Below are positions 54,454-63,104 of a stretch of 64,000 bases of DNA, one piece after another. This DNA is from an uncultured Ilumatobacter sp. (lineage in GTDB: Bacteria; Actinomycetota; Acidimicrobiia; Acidimicrobiales; Ilumatobacteraceae). The position numbers and the translations under genes were made by a program. The notes below the pieces were generated by a model. It was not told the origin of the DNA, did no database searches, and worked only from the letters and a program-made list of their open reading frames with translations. Position 1 is the first letter of the stretch; every line of letters begins with the position of its first letter. Location of the stretch: the NCBI GenBank assembly GCA_905182555.1, contig CAJJBX010000013.1, positions 62,001-126,000 of the forward strand. Reading direction: 5' to 3'.

Positions 54454-55044
54454 ATGTCCAAGCTCCTCCGTATCGATTCCTCCGCACGCACCGCCGATTC
54501 CGTCAGCCGCCAGCTCTCCGATCGACTCATCAACCGCATTGCCCCCGACGCCGATGTCACCGTCCGTGATCTTGCTGATGGCATCCCCCTCCTCAGCGAA
54601 TCAACGCTTGGCGCCATGTGGACCCCCGAAGCAGACCGCACCGATGCACAGAATGCCGAACTCGCTGACGCCAATACGGCGATTCAAGAACTGTTTGACG
54701 CCGACACCATCGTGATCGGCCTCCCGATCTACAACTTTGGCCCGCCCGCCGCACTCAAGGCTTGGGCCGACCTCGTCGCACGCGCCGGAACGACCTTCCA
54801 GTACACGCCAACCGGACCCGAAGGCCTCATTCCAAACAAGCCGGTCTACGTGATCGTCGCATCGGGCGGCGTCCCCGTCGGCTCGCCAATGGACTTCTCG
54901 TCCACCTGGCTCACAACTTTCCTCGGATTCCTCGGCCTCACCGACGTCACCGTCGTCGCTGCAGACCAACTGAACGTCGATCCCGAAGGTGCGCTCACAG
55001 CCGCCAAGGAGCGCGTCGACGCAGTCCAGCTCGCGGCAGCCTGA
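54454..55044 (+). CDS. azoR: FMN-dependent NADH-azoreductase-like flavoprotein
   Basis: A 196-residue flavodoxin-fold quinone/azo reductase. LLRIDSSARTADSVSRQLSDRL is the FMN phosphate loop, IGLPIYNFGPPAALKAWADLVARAGTTFQYT the FMN-isoalloxazine segment of AzoR, and VASGGVPVGSPMDF the last contact. Reduces quinones or azo dyes with NADH. TACAAT at 54437-54442 lies 11 bases before the ATG, suggesting an almost leaderless transcript. Confidence 0.85.
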   Translation: MSKLLRIDSSARTADSVSRQLSDRLINRIAPDADVTVRDLADGIPLLSESTLGAMWTPEADRTDAQNAELADANTAIQELFDADTIVIGLPIYNFGPPAALKAWADLVARAGTTFQYTPTGPEGLIPNKPVYVIVASGGVPVGSPMDFSSTWLTTFLGFLGLTDVTVVAADQLNVDPEGALTAAKERVDAVQLAAA

Positions 55045-55076
55045 CAACGAGACAGGAACACCCCAAGCGGTTCGCG

Positions 55077-55115
55077 AGAGCGGTCACACTGTGCCTGGCA
55101 CAATGTGACCGCTCT
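55077..55115 (+). terminator. Long hairpin after the azoreductase gene, repeat-related
   Basis: AGAGCGGTCACA and TGTGACCGCTCT form a perfect 12-bp outer stem; the inner CTGTGCC/GGCACA continues it with one mismatch. The inner part is nearly identical to the palindrome at 35302-35326. Its place 32 bp after a stop and its symmetry suit a terminator, though no T tract follows. Confidence 0.7.
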
Positions 55116-55267
55116 CCACTTATGAGGTGGCCCAGTCCGGCGGAGTGAATCGCAATCCTGCGCAGCCGGCCGTTCTTGGGTTCACCGGGTTCATCACTTT
55201 CAGGCAGCTGACTGCCAGCTGCATCTATTTTTGCGAGAACTCATCGACAGTCTGGAAAGATTTCATA

Positions 55268-56539
55268 ATGGATCTCGATCATGCCGTTCAAGCTGCCCGA
55301 ACTGCATACGCGACGGCCCGGCCCCAAAGTGCTGGCTGGGCCGATCGCGCCCGCCGCGTTCTGCCGGGCGGCAACACGCGGTCGGTGCTCCAGTTCGATC
55401 CGTTTCCATTCCGCGTCGAACGAGCACAAGGTCGCTTGCTCTTCGACATCGACGGGTACGAGTACCTTGACCTGCTCGGCAACTACACCGCCGGCTTGCT
55501 CGGCCACTCCCCTGAACCCGTCTTCGCCGCCGTACGTGCCGCGCTCGGACGCGGCTGGTCGCTCGGCTCTGTACACAGCGACGAGGTCCGGCTCGCCGAG
55601 TTGATTGTCGATCGTTTTCCGTCGATCGACCAGGTGCGTTTTACCAACTCCGGCACCGAGGCGAACCTGATGGCTCTCGCCGTCGCCACCCATCACACCG
55701 GTCGTTCGAAGATCGTGGTGTTCGAGAACGGATACCACGGCGGCGTCATCACCTTTGGCTCAGGCCCGAACCCGGTCAATGTGCCGCACGACTGGCTGAT
55801 CCTTCCCTACAACGATGGGGCAGCTTTCGAGGCGGCGATGGACCAGCACGGCGACCAGGTCGCTGCCGTGCTCGTCGAGCCGATGCAAGGTTCGGGTGGC
55901 TGCATTCCGGGCGACCCCGACTTCCTCGCCGTGCTTCGCTCCGCGTCCACTCAGCACGGCAGCGTGCTCATTTTCGACGAGGTCATGACCTCCCGACTCT
56001 CCGTCGGTGGCGCGCAAAAACAACTCGGCATCACACCCGACATGACCACACTCGGCAAGTACCTCGCCGGAGGGCTCAGCTTCGGCGCCTTCGGGGGCCG
56101 AGACGACCTCATGGCTGCGTTCGACCCACGCCGCGGCGGCACACTTGGCCATGCCGGCACCTTCAACAACAACGTGGCGTCAATGGCAGGTGGCGTTGCA
56201 GCGCTGACTGAAGTCCTCACTGCCGACGTCCTGAACGCAACGAACCATCGAGGCAACGACCTCCGCAACCGCCTCAACGCGGTCTTCGCCAACCACCAGA
56301 TGCCAATGTGCGTCACGGGCGTCGGCTCCCTCATGAACATCCACGGCATCGTTGGCCCGGTCGACTCTGCGAACGATCTCGCCGGCGCCGACGACCGTCT
56401 CAAGGAGCTCCTCTTTTTTCACCTTCTCGCCGCCGGCATTTACACCGCGCGCCGGGGTTTCATCGCCCTCTCGATCGAGATCACCGACGAAGATGTCGAC
56501 CGAGTCATTGCCGAAGTCGAGTCGTTCTGCATGCCATAG
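55268..56539 (+). CDS. Class III PLP aminotransferase / glutamate-1-semialdehyde mutase-like
   Basis: A 423-residue PLP enzyme from ATG 55268. FTNSGTEANLMALAVATHHTGRSKIVVFENGYHGG is the PLP phosphate site with the substrate helix, VLIFDEVMTSRL carries the Asp to the pyridine N, and TTLGKYLAGGLSFGAFGG the Schiff-base Lys. It matches the HemL-like branch of class III aminotransferases (glutamate-1-semialdehyde mutase family), though some residues differ, so it is probably a transaminase of unknown substrate. Stand-alone gene. Confidence 0.88.
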   Translation: MDLDHAVQAARTAYATARPQSAGWADRARRVLPGGNTRSVLQFDPFPFRVERAQGRLLFDIDGYEYLDLLGNYTAGLLGHSPEPVFAAVRAALGRGWSLGSVHSDEVRLAELIVDRFPSIDQVRFTNSGTEANLMALAVATHHTGRSKIVVFENGYHGGVITFGSGPNPVNVPHDWLILPYNDGAAFEAAMDQHGDQVAAVLVEPMQGSGGCIPGDPDFLAVLRSASTQHGSVLIFDEVMTSRLSVGGAQKQLGITPDMTTLGKYLAGGLSFGAFGGRDDLMAAFDPRRGGTLGHAGTFNNNVASMAGGVAALTEVLTADVLNATNHRGNDLRNRLNAVFANHQMPMCVTGVGSLMNIHGIVGPVDSANDLAGADDRLKELLFFHLLAAGIYTARRGFIALSIEITDEDVDRVIAEVESFCMP

Positions 56540-56555
56540 CCGACCAATCGGTTGC

Positions 56556-56951
56556 TCAAAACTCTGTCTCGAAAACGGTTCGCTTCATCTCGCCCTCTTC
56601 AGGTTCGGCGCCCCACAGCGCAGAGAAAGAGCCCTGCAACCGCCGCGAGGCGTGCAGTTGGCGGTAGCCAATATTTTCTGCGATCGTCGCCATGACCGCA
56701 ATGCCAATGTCTGACCAACGCCCATATTTGTGAAACGAAACATCCTCGACAAACAGCACCGCGAACTCAAGCGACACCAGACAAAACGCAAATCCAGCAC
56801 CGCCGGCGATTTGCCCGAAGACTTCGGCCGCTGGTCCAACCAGTTCGAAGACCGAGTAGCAGAGCAACGCAGTCACACCGATGCGGCCGTGTCGCGAGTT
56901 GAACATCATTCCACGGAGCTTCGGTCGTTCTCTTTGACAACGACTCCGCAA
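56556..56951 (-). pseudogene. Truncated C terminus of a membrane glycosyltransferase
   Basis: A 131-residue frame whose reliable part (NSRHGRIGVTALLCYSVFEL to ENIGYRQLHASRRLQGSFSA) is the C-terminal membrane region and GYRQLxAxxRL ending of a family 2 glycosyltransferase. The catalytic domain is missing upstream, where the next gene starts in the other direction, 10 bp away. This looks like a decay remnant left by a rearrangement, or the end of a gene replaced by the D-aminoacylase-like gene. Confidence 0.6.
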
Positions 56952-56960
56952 GACTGTGGC

Positions 56961-58698
56961 ATGGCTGACTATGACCTTCTGATTCGCGGCGGTTCAGTGA
57001 TCGACGGCACGGGGGCCGATGCACGAATTGCTGACGTCGCCGTCAGTAACGGCGTCATCGTCGCGTTGGGCGTCGACCTCGAGGGCACAGCCAACCATTG
57101 ATGCAACTGGAAAAACTTCCCTTCCCGGCATCGTCGACATCCATTTCCACTACGACGGCCAAGCCACCTGGGACTCGCGGATGCACCCATCCTCCTGGCA
57201 CGGCGTCACCACCGCGGTGATGGGCAACTGCGGTGTGGGGTTTGCCCCAGTGGTCGCATCGAACCACGGCAAGCTCATCGAGCTGATGGAGGGCGTCGAG
57301 GACATTCCCGGCGCAGCCCTTCACGAAGGGCTGCAGTGGAACTGTAGCCCTCGGGCATCTGCTCGTCCCGGTCTAAGAGGTTGGCACGCACGACATCGAC
57401 ATCGCCGGAGAGGCACGCCGCACGGCGCACTGCGACTGCACGTCATGGGCGAGCGCGGCGCCAACCACGAAGACGCCACCGCCGACGACATTGCCGCAAT
57501 GGCCGAACTCGCCCGCGAGGGCATCGAAGCCGGCGCCCTCGGATTCACTACCAGCCGAACGCGCAACCACAAGACGTCGACGGGGGCATACACGCCCACT
57601 CTCACCGCTGCGCCCGACGAACTGATTGGTATCGCCGAAGGTGTGGGCGCGGCGGGCAGCGGCGTCCTCCAAGTTGTGTCTGACTTCCTCGATGTCGACG
57701 CCGAATTCGCGACCTTACGGTTGATGATGGAGCGCTCGGGTCGTCCGCTGTCCATCTCGGTCGTGAGGAATCCGATGGCGCCCGACGACTTCCGGGTCTG
57801 GCTCGATCACATCAGCGCAGCCCGCGCCGACGGCCTTGCGTTGACCGGCCAGGTGGCAGCGCGCGCCGTGGGTTTGATCCTCGGCTTGGAATGCACGCTC
57901 AATCCGTTCCTGACGAACCCGGTTTACCGTGAGATCGCCGACCTCCCATTGCCCGACAAAATCGCTCAGCTGCGCGATCCCGACTTTCGGGCGCGGCTCC
58001 TGACCGAAGCCGGGGAACGTTCCAAAGCCAAGCTTGGCGCGAACCTCATCGGGCGCTTCGACGTGCTGTTTGAGATGGCCGACGAACCCGACTACGAGCC
58101 GTCACTCGAGGAGTCAATCGCAGCTCGCGCCGCCCGGGCAGGGGTCACCCCCGAAGAGTTCGCCCTCGACGCGATGCTCGACAACCACGGCGTCGGCGAT
58201 GGCAAGGGCCTGATCTACCTCCCCTTTCTCAACTACGTCGACGGCGCGCTCGACGGCCTGCACGAGATGCTGAGTCACCCGTTCACCGTGCCGGGTCTCG
58301 GCGACGGCGGTGCCCACGTCGGCACGATCTGCGACGGATCCTTTCCGACCACCCTGCTGGCCTACTGGGGTCGGGATCGTGCACGAGGCACCCTGCCTCT
58401 GCCGTACCTCGTACAGCAGCACTGCCGCGATACCGCCCAGACAGTCGGCCTGTTCGACCGGGGCGTACTCGCCCCCGGCTACCGAGCCGACATCAACATT
58501 GTCGACTACGACAATCTACGGTTACACAAGCCGGAGATTGTCGCCGACCTCCCAGCGGGTGGCAAGCGGCTGTTGCAGCGCGCCGAGGGGTGGGCGCACA
58601 CGTTCGTCGCCGGCGTCGAGACCTACCGCAATGGCGAAGCCACAGGTGCCCTCCCTGGCCGCCTCGTTCGTGGCGCCCAACCGGCACCCACCCGCTGA
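56961..58698 (+). pseudogene. N-acyl-D-amino-acid deacylase-like amidohydrolase, several lesions
   Basis: From ATG 56961 the D-aminoacylase-like sequence runs YDLLIRGGSVIDGTGADARI then in a second frame from about 57093 [20 protein letters not shown] (metal HxH). The 57330-57420 stretch is a scramble; MGERGANHEDATADD resumes in frame and the rest (FTTSRTRNHKTSTGA, IADLPLPDKI, HVGTICDGSFPTTLLAYW) is intact to 58698. At least two frameshifts are needed. The 3' end holds a 12-bp tandem repeat (GAGTTCACGCCA) just after the stop. The family deacylates D-amino acids. Confidence 0.72.
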
Positions 58699-58745
58699 GT
58701 TCACGCCAGAGTTCACGCCAGAGTTCACGCCAGAGTTCACGCCGG
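58698..58745. repeat. 12-bp tandem repeat after the D-aminoacylase-like gene
   Basis: GAGTTCACGCCA is repeated four times with small changes, directly after the stop codon and 40 bp before the enoyl-CoA hydratase start. Its reading frame would give EFTP repeats, but no start codon precedes it. Unit length is a multiple of three as in the other tandem repeats of the window. Confidence 0.7.
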
Positions 58746-58784
58746 CATCTCCGCTGTTGATCTCGTGCGTCTACGGTTGATCGA

Positions 58785-59486
58785 ATGGTCGAACTCCGTA
58801 AAGAAGGCGACGTTTTCGTCGCGACAATGAACGACGGTGAGAATCGCTTCAACCCCACCACGGTGGCAGCGTGGAACACGGTGCTCGACGAGGTCGAAGC
58901 AGCAGCGGCCAAACCCGATGCGTTGTGCGCGCTGGTCACGACCGGCACCGGCAAATTCTTCTCGAACGGCCTCGATCTCGGGTGGCTCAGCGCGGCGTTT
59001 CAGGACCCCGACATTGCCGACCCAATGGCAATGGTTGCCGACCTGCAACGGATGTGGGCCCGAATGATGTCCTTGCCGGTTCCCACGATCGCCGCGCTCA
59101 ACGGCCACGCATTCGCCGGAGGAGGCATGTTCGCGCTCGCTCACGACCACGTGTTGATGCGCGAAGACCGCGGGTTCTGGTGCGTCAACGAGTTGCTCTT
59201 AAAGATGCGATTCACGCCGGGGATGCAGGCGCTGCTGTCGGGCCGGTTGCCGATCCAGACCGCCCGCAAGGCAATCCTCACTGCGCATCGGTTCAACGGC
59301 CCCGAGGCGCTTGCCGGCGGTATCGCCGATTCGCTCCACGACGAAAGCGGCTTGCTTCCTGCCGCCATCGAGCTCGCCCAAACGCTGTCACCAACGGCCC
59401 ACAAGACGCTGAACATCCTGAAGGAAGATCTCTTCCCCCACGCACTCGCCTGCTTACGATCAGCAGTCGTGCCCGACGCCTTCTGA
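58785..59486 (+). CDS. Enoyl-CoA hydratase/isomerase
   Basis: A 233-residue crotonase-fold protein. ATMNDGENRFNP and SNGLDLGWLS carry the first oxyanion-hole backbone, PVPTIAALNGHAFAGGGMFALAHDHVL the second (GHAFAGG). The catalytic Glu of standard hydratases is not clear in MREDRGFWCVNE, so it is nearer the 3,2-enoyl-CoA isomerase branch. Acts on acyl-CoAs. Start ATG 58785, about 39 bp after the tandem repeat. Confidence 0.85.
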   Translation: MVELRKEGDVFVATMNDGENRFNPTTVAAWNTVLDEVEAAAAKPDALCALVTTGTGKFFSNGLDLGWLSAAFQDPDIADPMAMVADLQRMWARMMSLPVPTIAALNGHAFAGGGMFALAHDHVLMREDRGFWCVNELLLKMRFTPGMQALLSGRLPIQTARKAILTAHRFNGPEALAGGIADSLHDESGLLPAAIELAQTLSPTAHKTLNILKEDLFPHALACLRSAVVPDAF

Positions 59487-59532
59487 TTGGGACGTCTTGT
59501 CCCTGCGACGCCTACAGCGGCGTGCCGAAGAC

Positions 59533-60006
59533 TTACACCCAGCACAGACGGCTGAATGCGTCCGGTGCAGCAACGATCCCTATGGAGGCGAACTTGCCGT
59601 AGCGCATGTTGGCGCTGTGGCTGGCGCTGTTCATCCATCCATCTAACACCGCACCCGGCGCCTGAAAGCCGCAGGCAAGGTTCTCGCCCGCTGCTCGGTA
59701 ACTGAAATCGGTGCTCCTGATTCGATCGAAGGGGCTCGACCACTCACTGCCGGTGTGCGAGAAGTTTGAGCAGCCCCGGCTGAACTGATCGGTGAAATGT
59801 GATTTGGCAGCTTGCGTGAACTTCAGATGCAGCGAAACTGGCGAGAGGTCACGGCTCGTGCGTTCGGCGTTGGTCAAATCGAGGACAGCCTGCGCCTCGG
59901 CCAACGTTCCGCTGGCCACAGTGGCCCGCGGAGAAGGCGGAGAAGGCGGCACGTCACGCAAGGAGACGGACGAGCGCTGTTGCAGCCGCTGCGACCAGCA
60001 CGACAA
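59533..60006 (-). CDS. CAP-superfamily secreted protein, end altered by TAA
   Basis: About 140-157 residues. The CAP (SCP/PR-1) fold is shown by AVLDLTNAERTSRDLSPVSL, LKFTQAAKSHFTDQFSRGCSNFSH and SASHSANMRYGKFASIGI. The usual end WVQVFG reads WV then TAA then VFGTPL, so the last residues are cut by a TAA in place of Gln. The start is unclear: GTG 59952 or the longer frame to 60006, and no signal peptide is seen in frame. It overlaps the 3' end of AzlD by up to 53 bp. Confidence 0.65.
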   Translation of the reverse strand: MSCWSQRLQQRSSVSLRDVPPSPPSPRATVASGTLAEAQAVLDLTNAERTSRDLSPVSLHLKFTQAAKSHFTDQFSRGCSNFSHTGSEWSSPFDRIRSTDFSYRAAGENLACGFQAPGAVLDGWMNSASHSANMRYGKFASIGIVAAPDAFSRLCWV

Positions 60007-60262
60007 GAACGAACGGGGCTCGCCGCCAGAGCGCTATCGCGGCAACGACGACACCGACGAGACGTGCATCGATCGAGATTGATGCACCCGAACCCACCGT
60101 CGACACCAGGGTCAGCGCTGCAAGCAAGGCCGCCGGCAGAAGGTCGACGAGCGCCTGGACCCTGACCGGTAACGAACGGGCACCCAGCACGAGCGGACCA
60201 ACGGACTTGAGCGCGTAGGTGCCGATTGTCATGACGATCAACACCGCCACAGCGTCACTCAT
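59954..60262 (-). CDS. azlD: AzlD-family branched-chain amino acid export subunit
   Basis: A 102-residue, four-helix membrane protein of standard AzlD length (AVAVLIVMTIGTYALKSVGP, LPAALLAALTLVS, FVLVVLVAAAATALVRLL). It overlaps the AzlC stop by 8 bp. AzlCD pairs export branched-chain amino acids or other neutral amino acids. Short hydrophobic family, but position next to AzlC makes the call firm. Confidence 0.85.
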   Translation of the reverse strand: MSDAVAVLIVMTIGTYALKSVGPLVLGARSLPVRVQALVDLLPAALLAALTLVSTVGSGASISIDARLVGVVVAAIALWRRAPFVLVVLVAAAATALVRLLA

Positions 60263-60989
60263 CGCCTGCCCCTTCGATCACGGCTGGCGTCTGTCGGCCC
60301 GCAGCGACGACACCGGCGATCGCCGCCAAGATCGGCAAGCCCGGCGGCGCGATCGGCACGAGCACCAGGGCAATCACTGCGCCAGCAATTGCGGTCCGTA
60401 GCTGTGGACGTTGCCGCAGCCGCGGCCAAAGAAGTGCCAAGAAAGCCGCCGGCCCTGCGGCATCGAGGCCCAAGTCGTTGATCAGGTCGCCGGCATCGGA
60501 AAAGACGAGATGGCCAAGCACCGTGGTGATGTTCCAGACAACGAAGACGCCGAGTCCGGCACACAGGTATCCGTACCTCCGCAGTGCCGGGTCGGTGGTC
60601 GAGGTTCCGACCGCCGTCGATTCGTCGATCATGAGTTGTGACATCGCCGCGCGCTGCCAAAACGCGCCCGTGAGGGCCGGCGCCATGATGACGCCGAAGG
60701 CGAGCGAACGAACGTTGAGTAAGAGCCCAGCGACTGCCGCCGACGCGATCGAACCACCATCACCAAGTATCTCTGCAGCGGCGAATTGCGAACTCCCACC
60801 AAAGACCAGCGCGGAAAACCCGATCGCTTCAAGCATCGTGAACCCAGCAGTTGCCGCCGACGCACCGAACACGATGCCGAACGGGGCCACGGCGGCAATG
60901 ATTGATGCCGCCTGCCGCCGAATAACCCGCCGCGCCGCAGCCTGCTGCAGATCTCCAGCTGTTTTGCCCACAACATCAGTGTGGGGCAC
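60255..60989 (-). CDS. azlC: AzlC-family branched-chain amino acid export permease
   Basis: A 244-residue permease with six to seven hydrophobic segments. IIAAVAPFGIVFGASAATAG, VFGGSSQFAAAEILGDGG (the conserved GSSQFA motif of AzlC) and LLNVRSLAFGVIMAPAL (N-x-R) identify it. It forms the large subunit of the AzlCD exporter with the downstream small subunit. No regulator next to it. Confidence 0.88.
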   Translation of the reverse strand: MPHTDVVGKTAGDLQQAAARRVIRRQAASIIAAVAPFGIVFGASAATAGFTMLEAIGFSALVFGGSSQFAAAEILGDGGSIASAAVAGLLLNVRSLAFGVIMAPALTGAFWQRAAMSQLMIDESTAVGTSTTDPALRRYGYLCAGLGVFVVWNITTVLGHLVFSDAGDLINDLGLDAAGPAAFLALLWPRLRQRPQLRTAIAGAVIALVLVPIAPPGLPILAAIAGVVAAGRQTPAVIEGAGDE

Positions 60990-61221
60990 GTTCGCCGTCG
61001 ATCGGGCAATATGTCAGACATGGCAAGGTTTCAGCCGCGAACCCACCGGGCTGACGATTCCAGCCGACACCGCGGCGATCACCACAACACCGCAGCACCG
61101 CGGTTACGTAGCCAGCGAGTTCACCGTGCCCCAATCAGCACAGGCCAGGCTTGTCCACGTTTACCAGAATGGCGACCATTGCACCCGGTCTCCATTTCAG
61201 GGCGCCGATAGCTTTCGGGGC

Positions 61222-61941
61222 ATGCTCGGACCAGCGGCAGGACCGGATCGTGTTGTTCCCCGGCCGAACAACACCTTCAAGCCACGACGTCGCGCCATGT
61301 CAGAACAGCGCCAAGCCGAGTTCGACACGTGGCTCGAGCGATGGGGCCTCGACCAGAGCGGCGAACTCGTCGACTGGAACGAAGTGTTCGGTGGGCGCCC
61401 CGTGGTCCTCGACATCGGCTTCGGTCGCGGGGAGGGCACAGTCGACATGGCTCGCGCCGATTCGGGCACTGCGATCGTTGGGATCGAGGTCCACACACCA
61501 GGTGTGGTGGCCGTGCTCGACGCCATCGAGAACGACCCGCTACCGCACGTCCGCGCGGTCCACGGAGATGTCCTTCGCTTTCTGCTTCGGGTCCCACTCG
61601 ACTCGCTTGCAGGCGTGCGGATCTATTTCCCTGATCCGTGGCCGAAGAAGCGTCACCACGCCCGGCGCCTCGTGCGATCCGACGTGGTCGGGGCGCTTGT
61701 CGACCGGCTCGAAGTTGGCGGCCTACTCCACTTGGCAACCGACATTGCCGACTACGCCCAGCAGATGGCCGAGGTCTGCAATGCCGAGGACCGGCTCGAA
61801 GGTGGCATCGTGCCGCGCCCCGACTGGCGCCCTCTTACTCGGTTCGAGCAGCGCGGCCTCGACGCTGGTCGCCCACCCACTGACCTGATCTACACCCGAT
61901 CTCCACCCGCCGCATCTGATCGTCCAGCGGATTTTATTTAG
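61222..61941 (+). CDS. trmB: tRNA (guanine-N7-)-methyltransferase TrmB
   Basis: A 239-residue TrmB. VVLDIGFGRGEGTVDMARAD is the SAM motif, IGIEVHTPGVVAVLD the acidic strand, RIYFPDPWPKKRHHARRLV the signature motif and PPTDLIYTR the C-terminal T-x-x-E/Y-like end. It methylates G46 of tRNA. Start: ATG 61222 rather than ATG 61297, because the conserved N-terminal FKPRRRAMSEQRQAEFDTW would be lost with the latter. Confidence 0.93.
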   Translation: MLGPAAGPDRVVPRPNNTFKPRRRAMSEQRQAEFDTWLERWGLDQSGELVDWNEVFGGRPVVLDIGFGRGEGTVDMARADSGTAIVGIEVHTPGVVAVLDAIENDPLPHVRAVHGDVLRFLLRVPLDSLAGVRIYFPDPWPKKRHHARRLVRSDVVGALVDRLEVGGLLHLATDIADYAQQMAEVCNAEDRLEGGIVPRPDWRPLTRFEQRGLDAGRPPTDLIYTRSPPAASDRPADFI

Positions 61942-61976
61942 TTGCGCCCGCAATGATCAGTCGCTAACATATTCGT

Positions 61977-63046
61977 ATGGCCTCGATCCTCCAGTCGTTC
62001 CAACTCGGCACGCAATGGCCGACGCTCGATCCGTTCCTGTTCTGCGCACACCACCTCGACGACTACCCCAATGGAACGGTTGAGCTTGAGCCTGATGCGT
62101 CGCTGAACTCGCGCAATATCGGTCAAGATTTCGATGGCATTGATGGCTGGAACATGTACCACGGCAAAAACGTCCCGGGCTTCCCGCAGCACCCACACCG
62201 CGGCTTTGAGACGATTACCTACGTGCGTACCGGTGTCTGCGATCACAGCGACTCGATGGGGGCCACGGCACGTTTTGGGAGCGGCGACACCCAGTGGATG
62301 ACTGCTGGCAAGGGCATCGTGCACTGCGAGATGTTCCCGATGCTCAATCGCGATGAGAAGAACCCGCTCGAGCTGTTCCAGATCTGGCTGAACCTGCCGG
62401 CCGTCGACAAAATGGTCGACCCGTACTTCACCATGCTCTGGAGCCACGACACCCCGACCGTTGTCGAGGCCGGACCGGACGGCCAACTGGTCGACGTCAC
62501 CGTGATTGCCGGATCGCTGGCATCTCAAGATCGTGCTGATGGCGCTGACGCCGTCACGGCGCAGGCGCCTCTGTGCGGGCGGAGCGCGCGCGCCGCCGAC
62601 CTCGCGATCTGGCACGTCTCCGTGGCGGAGGACGGCACGGCGCGCCGCGCGCAACTGGCGCCGACACCAACCGCATCCTCTACGCCTTCACTGGTTCATC
62701 GGTCACAATCAACGGCGAGACCATCGAGGCCGGAACAGGTGCCGTTGTCGACGCATCAACGGCGCTCGAACTGATTGCTGGCGACGGCGGCGTCTCCGGC
62801 ATCGAGATCATGGTGCTCCAAGGCCGCCCAATCGGCGAGCCCGTGGCACGGTACGGCCCCTTCGTCATGAACACCGACGCAGAGATTCGCCAGGCATTCG
62901 CCGACTACAAGCGCACCGAGTTCGGTGGCTGGCCGTGGCCAAGCGACGATCCGACGCACGGCAGCGAGGAAGGCCGATTCGCCCATCACGCCGATGGCAA
63001 GCTCGAACACTTCGGCCTCGACGCACCGAGACCTGCACAGGCCTGA
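61977..63046 (+). CDS. Pirin-family protein, frameshifted near 62645
   Basis: Reading two frames as one gives a pirin of about 355 residues. The N-terminal cupin has HPHRGFETITYVRTG and HCEMF (metal His/Glu), the link ELFQIWLNLP, and the second cupin begins NRILYAFTGSSVTINGETI in the other frame from about 62650. The break lies in a GC-rich run. Pirins act as quercetinases or redox-linked transcription partners in the cytosol. The C-terminal tail (FGGWPWPSDDP) is typical. Confidence 0.82.
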
Positions 63047-63104
63047 CGCCCCGTTTATCGATATTGCGTGGGGCCCGGCGCCCGGTTTACGGCAGAATGG
63101 CGTC

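Noticed and set aside
55127-55267. N-terminal extension of the aminotransferase
   Set aside because: The upstream in-frame stretch is not family-like; ATG 55268 gives the normal N terminus.
59533-59540. Stop near the CAP-protein end as a recoding site
   Set aside because: It is TAA, replaces a Gln position, and affects only the final residues.
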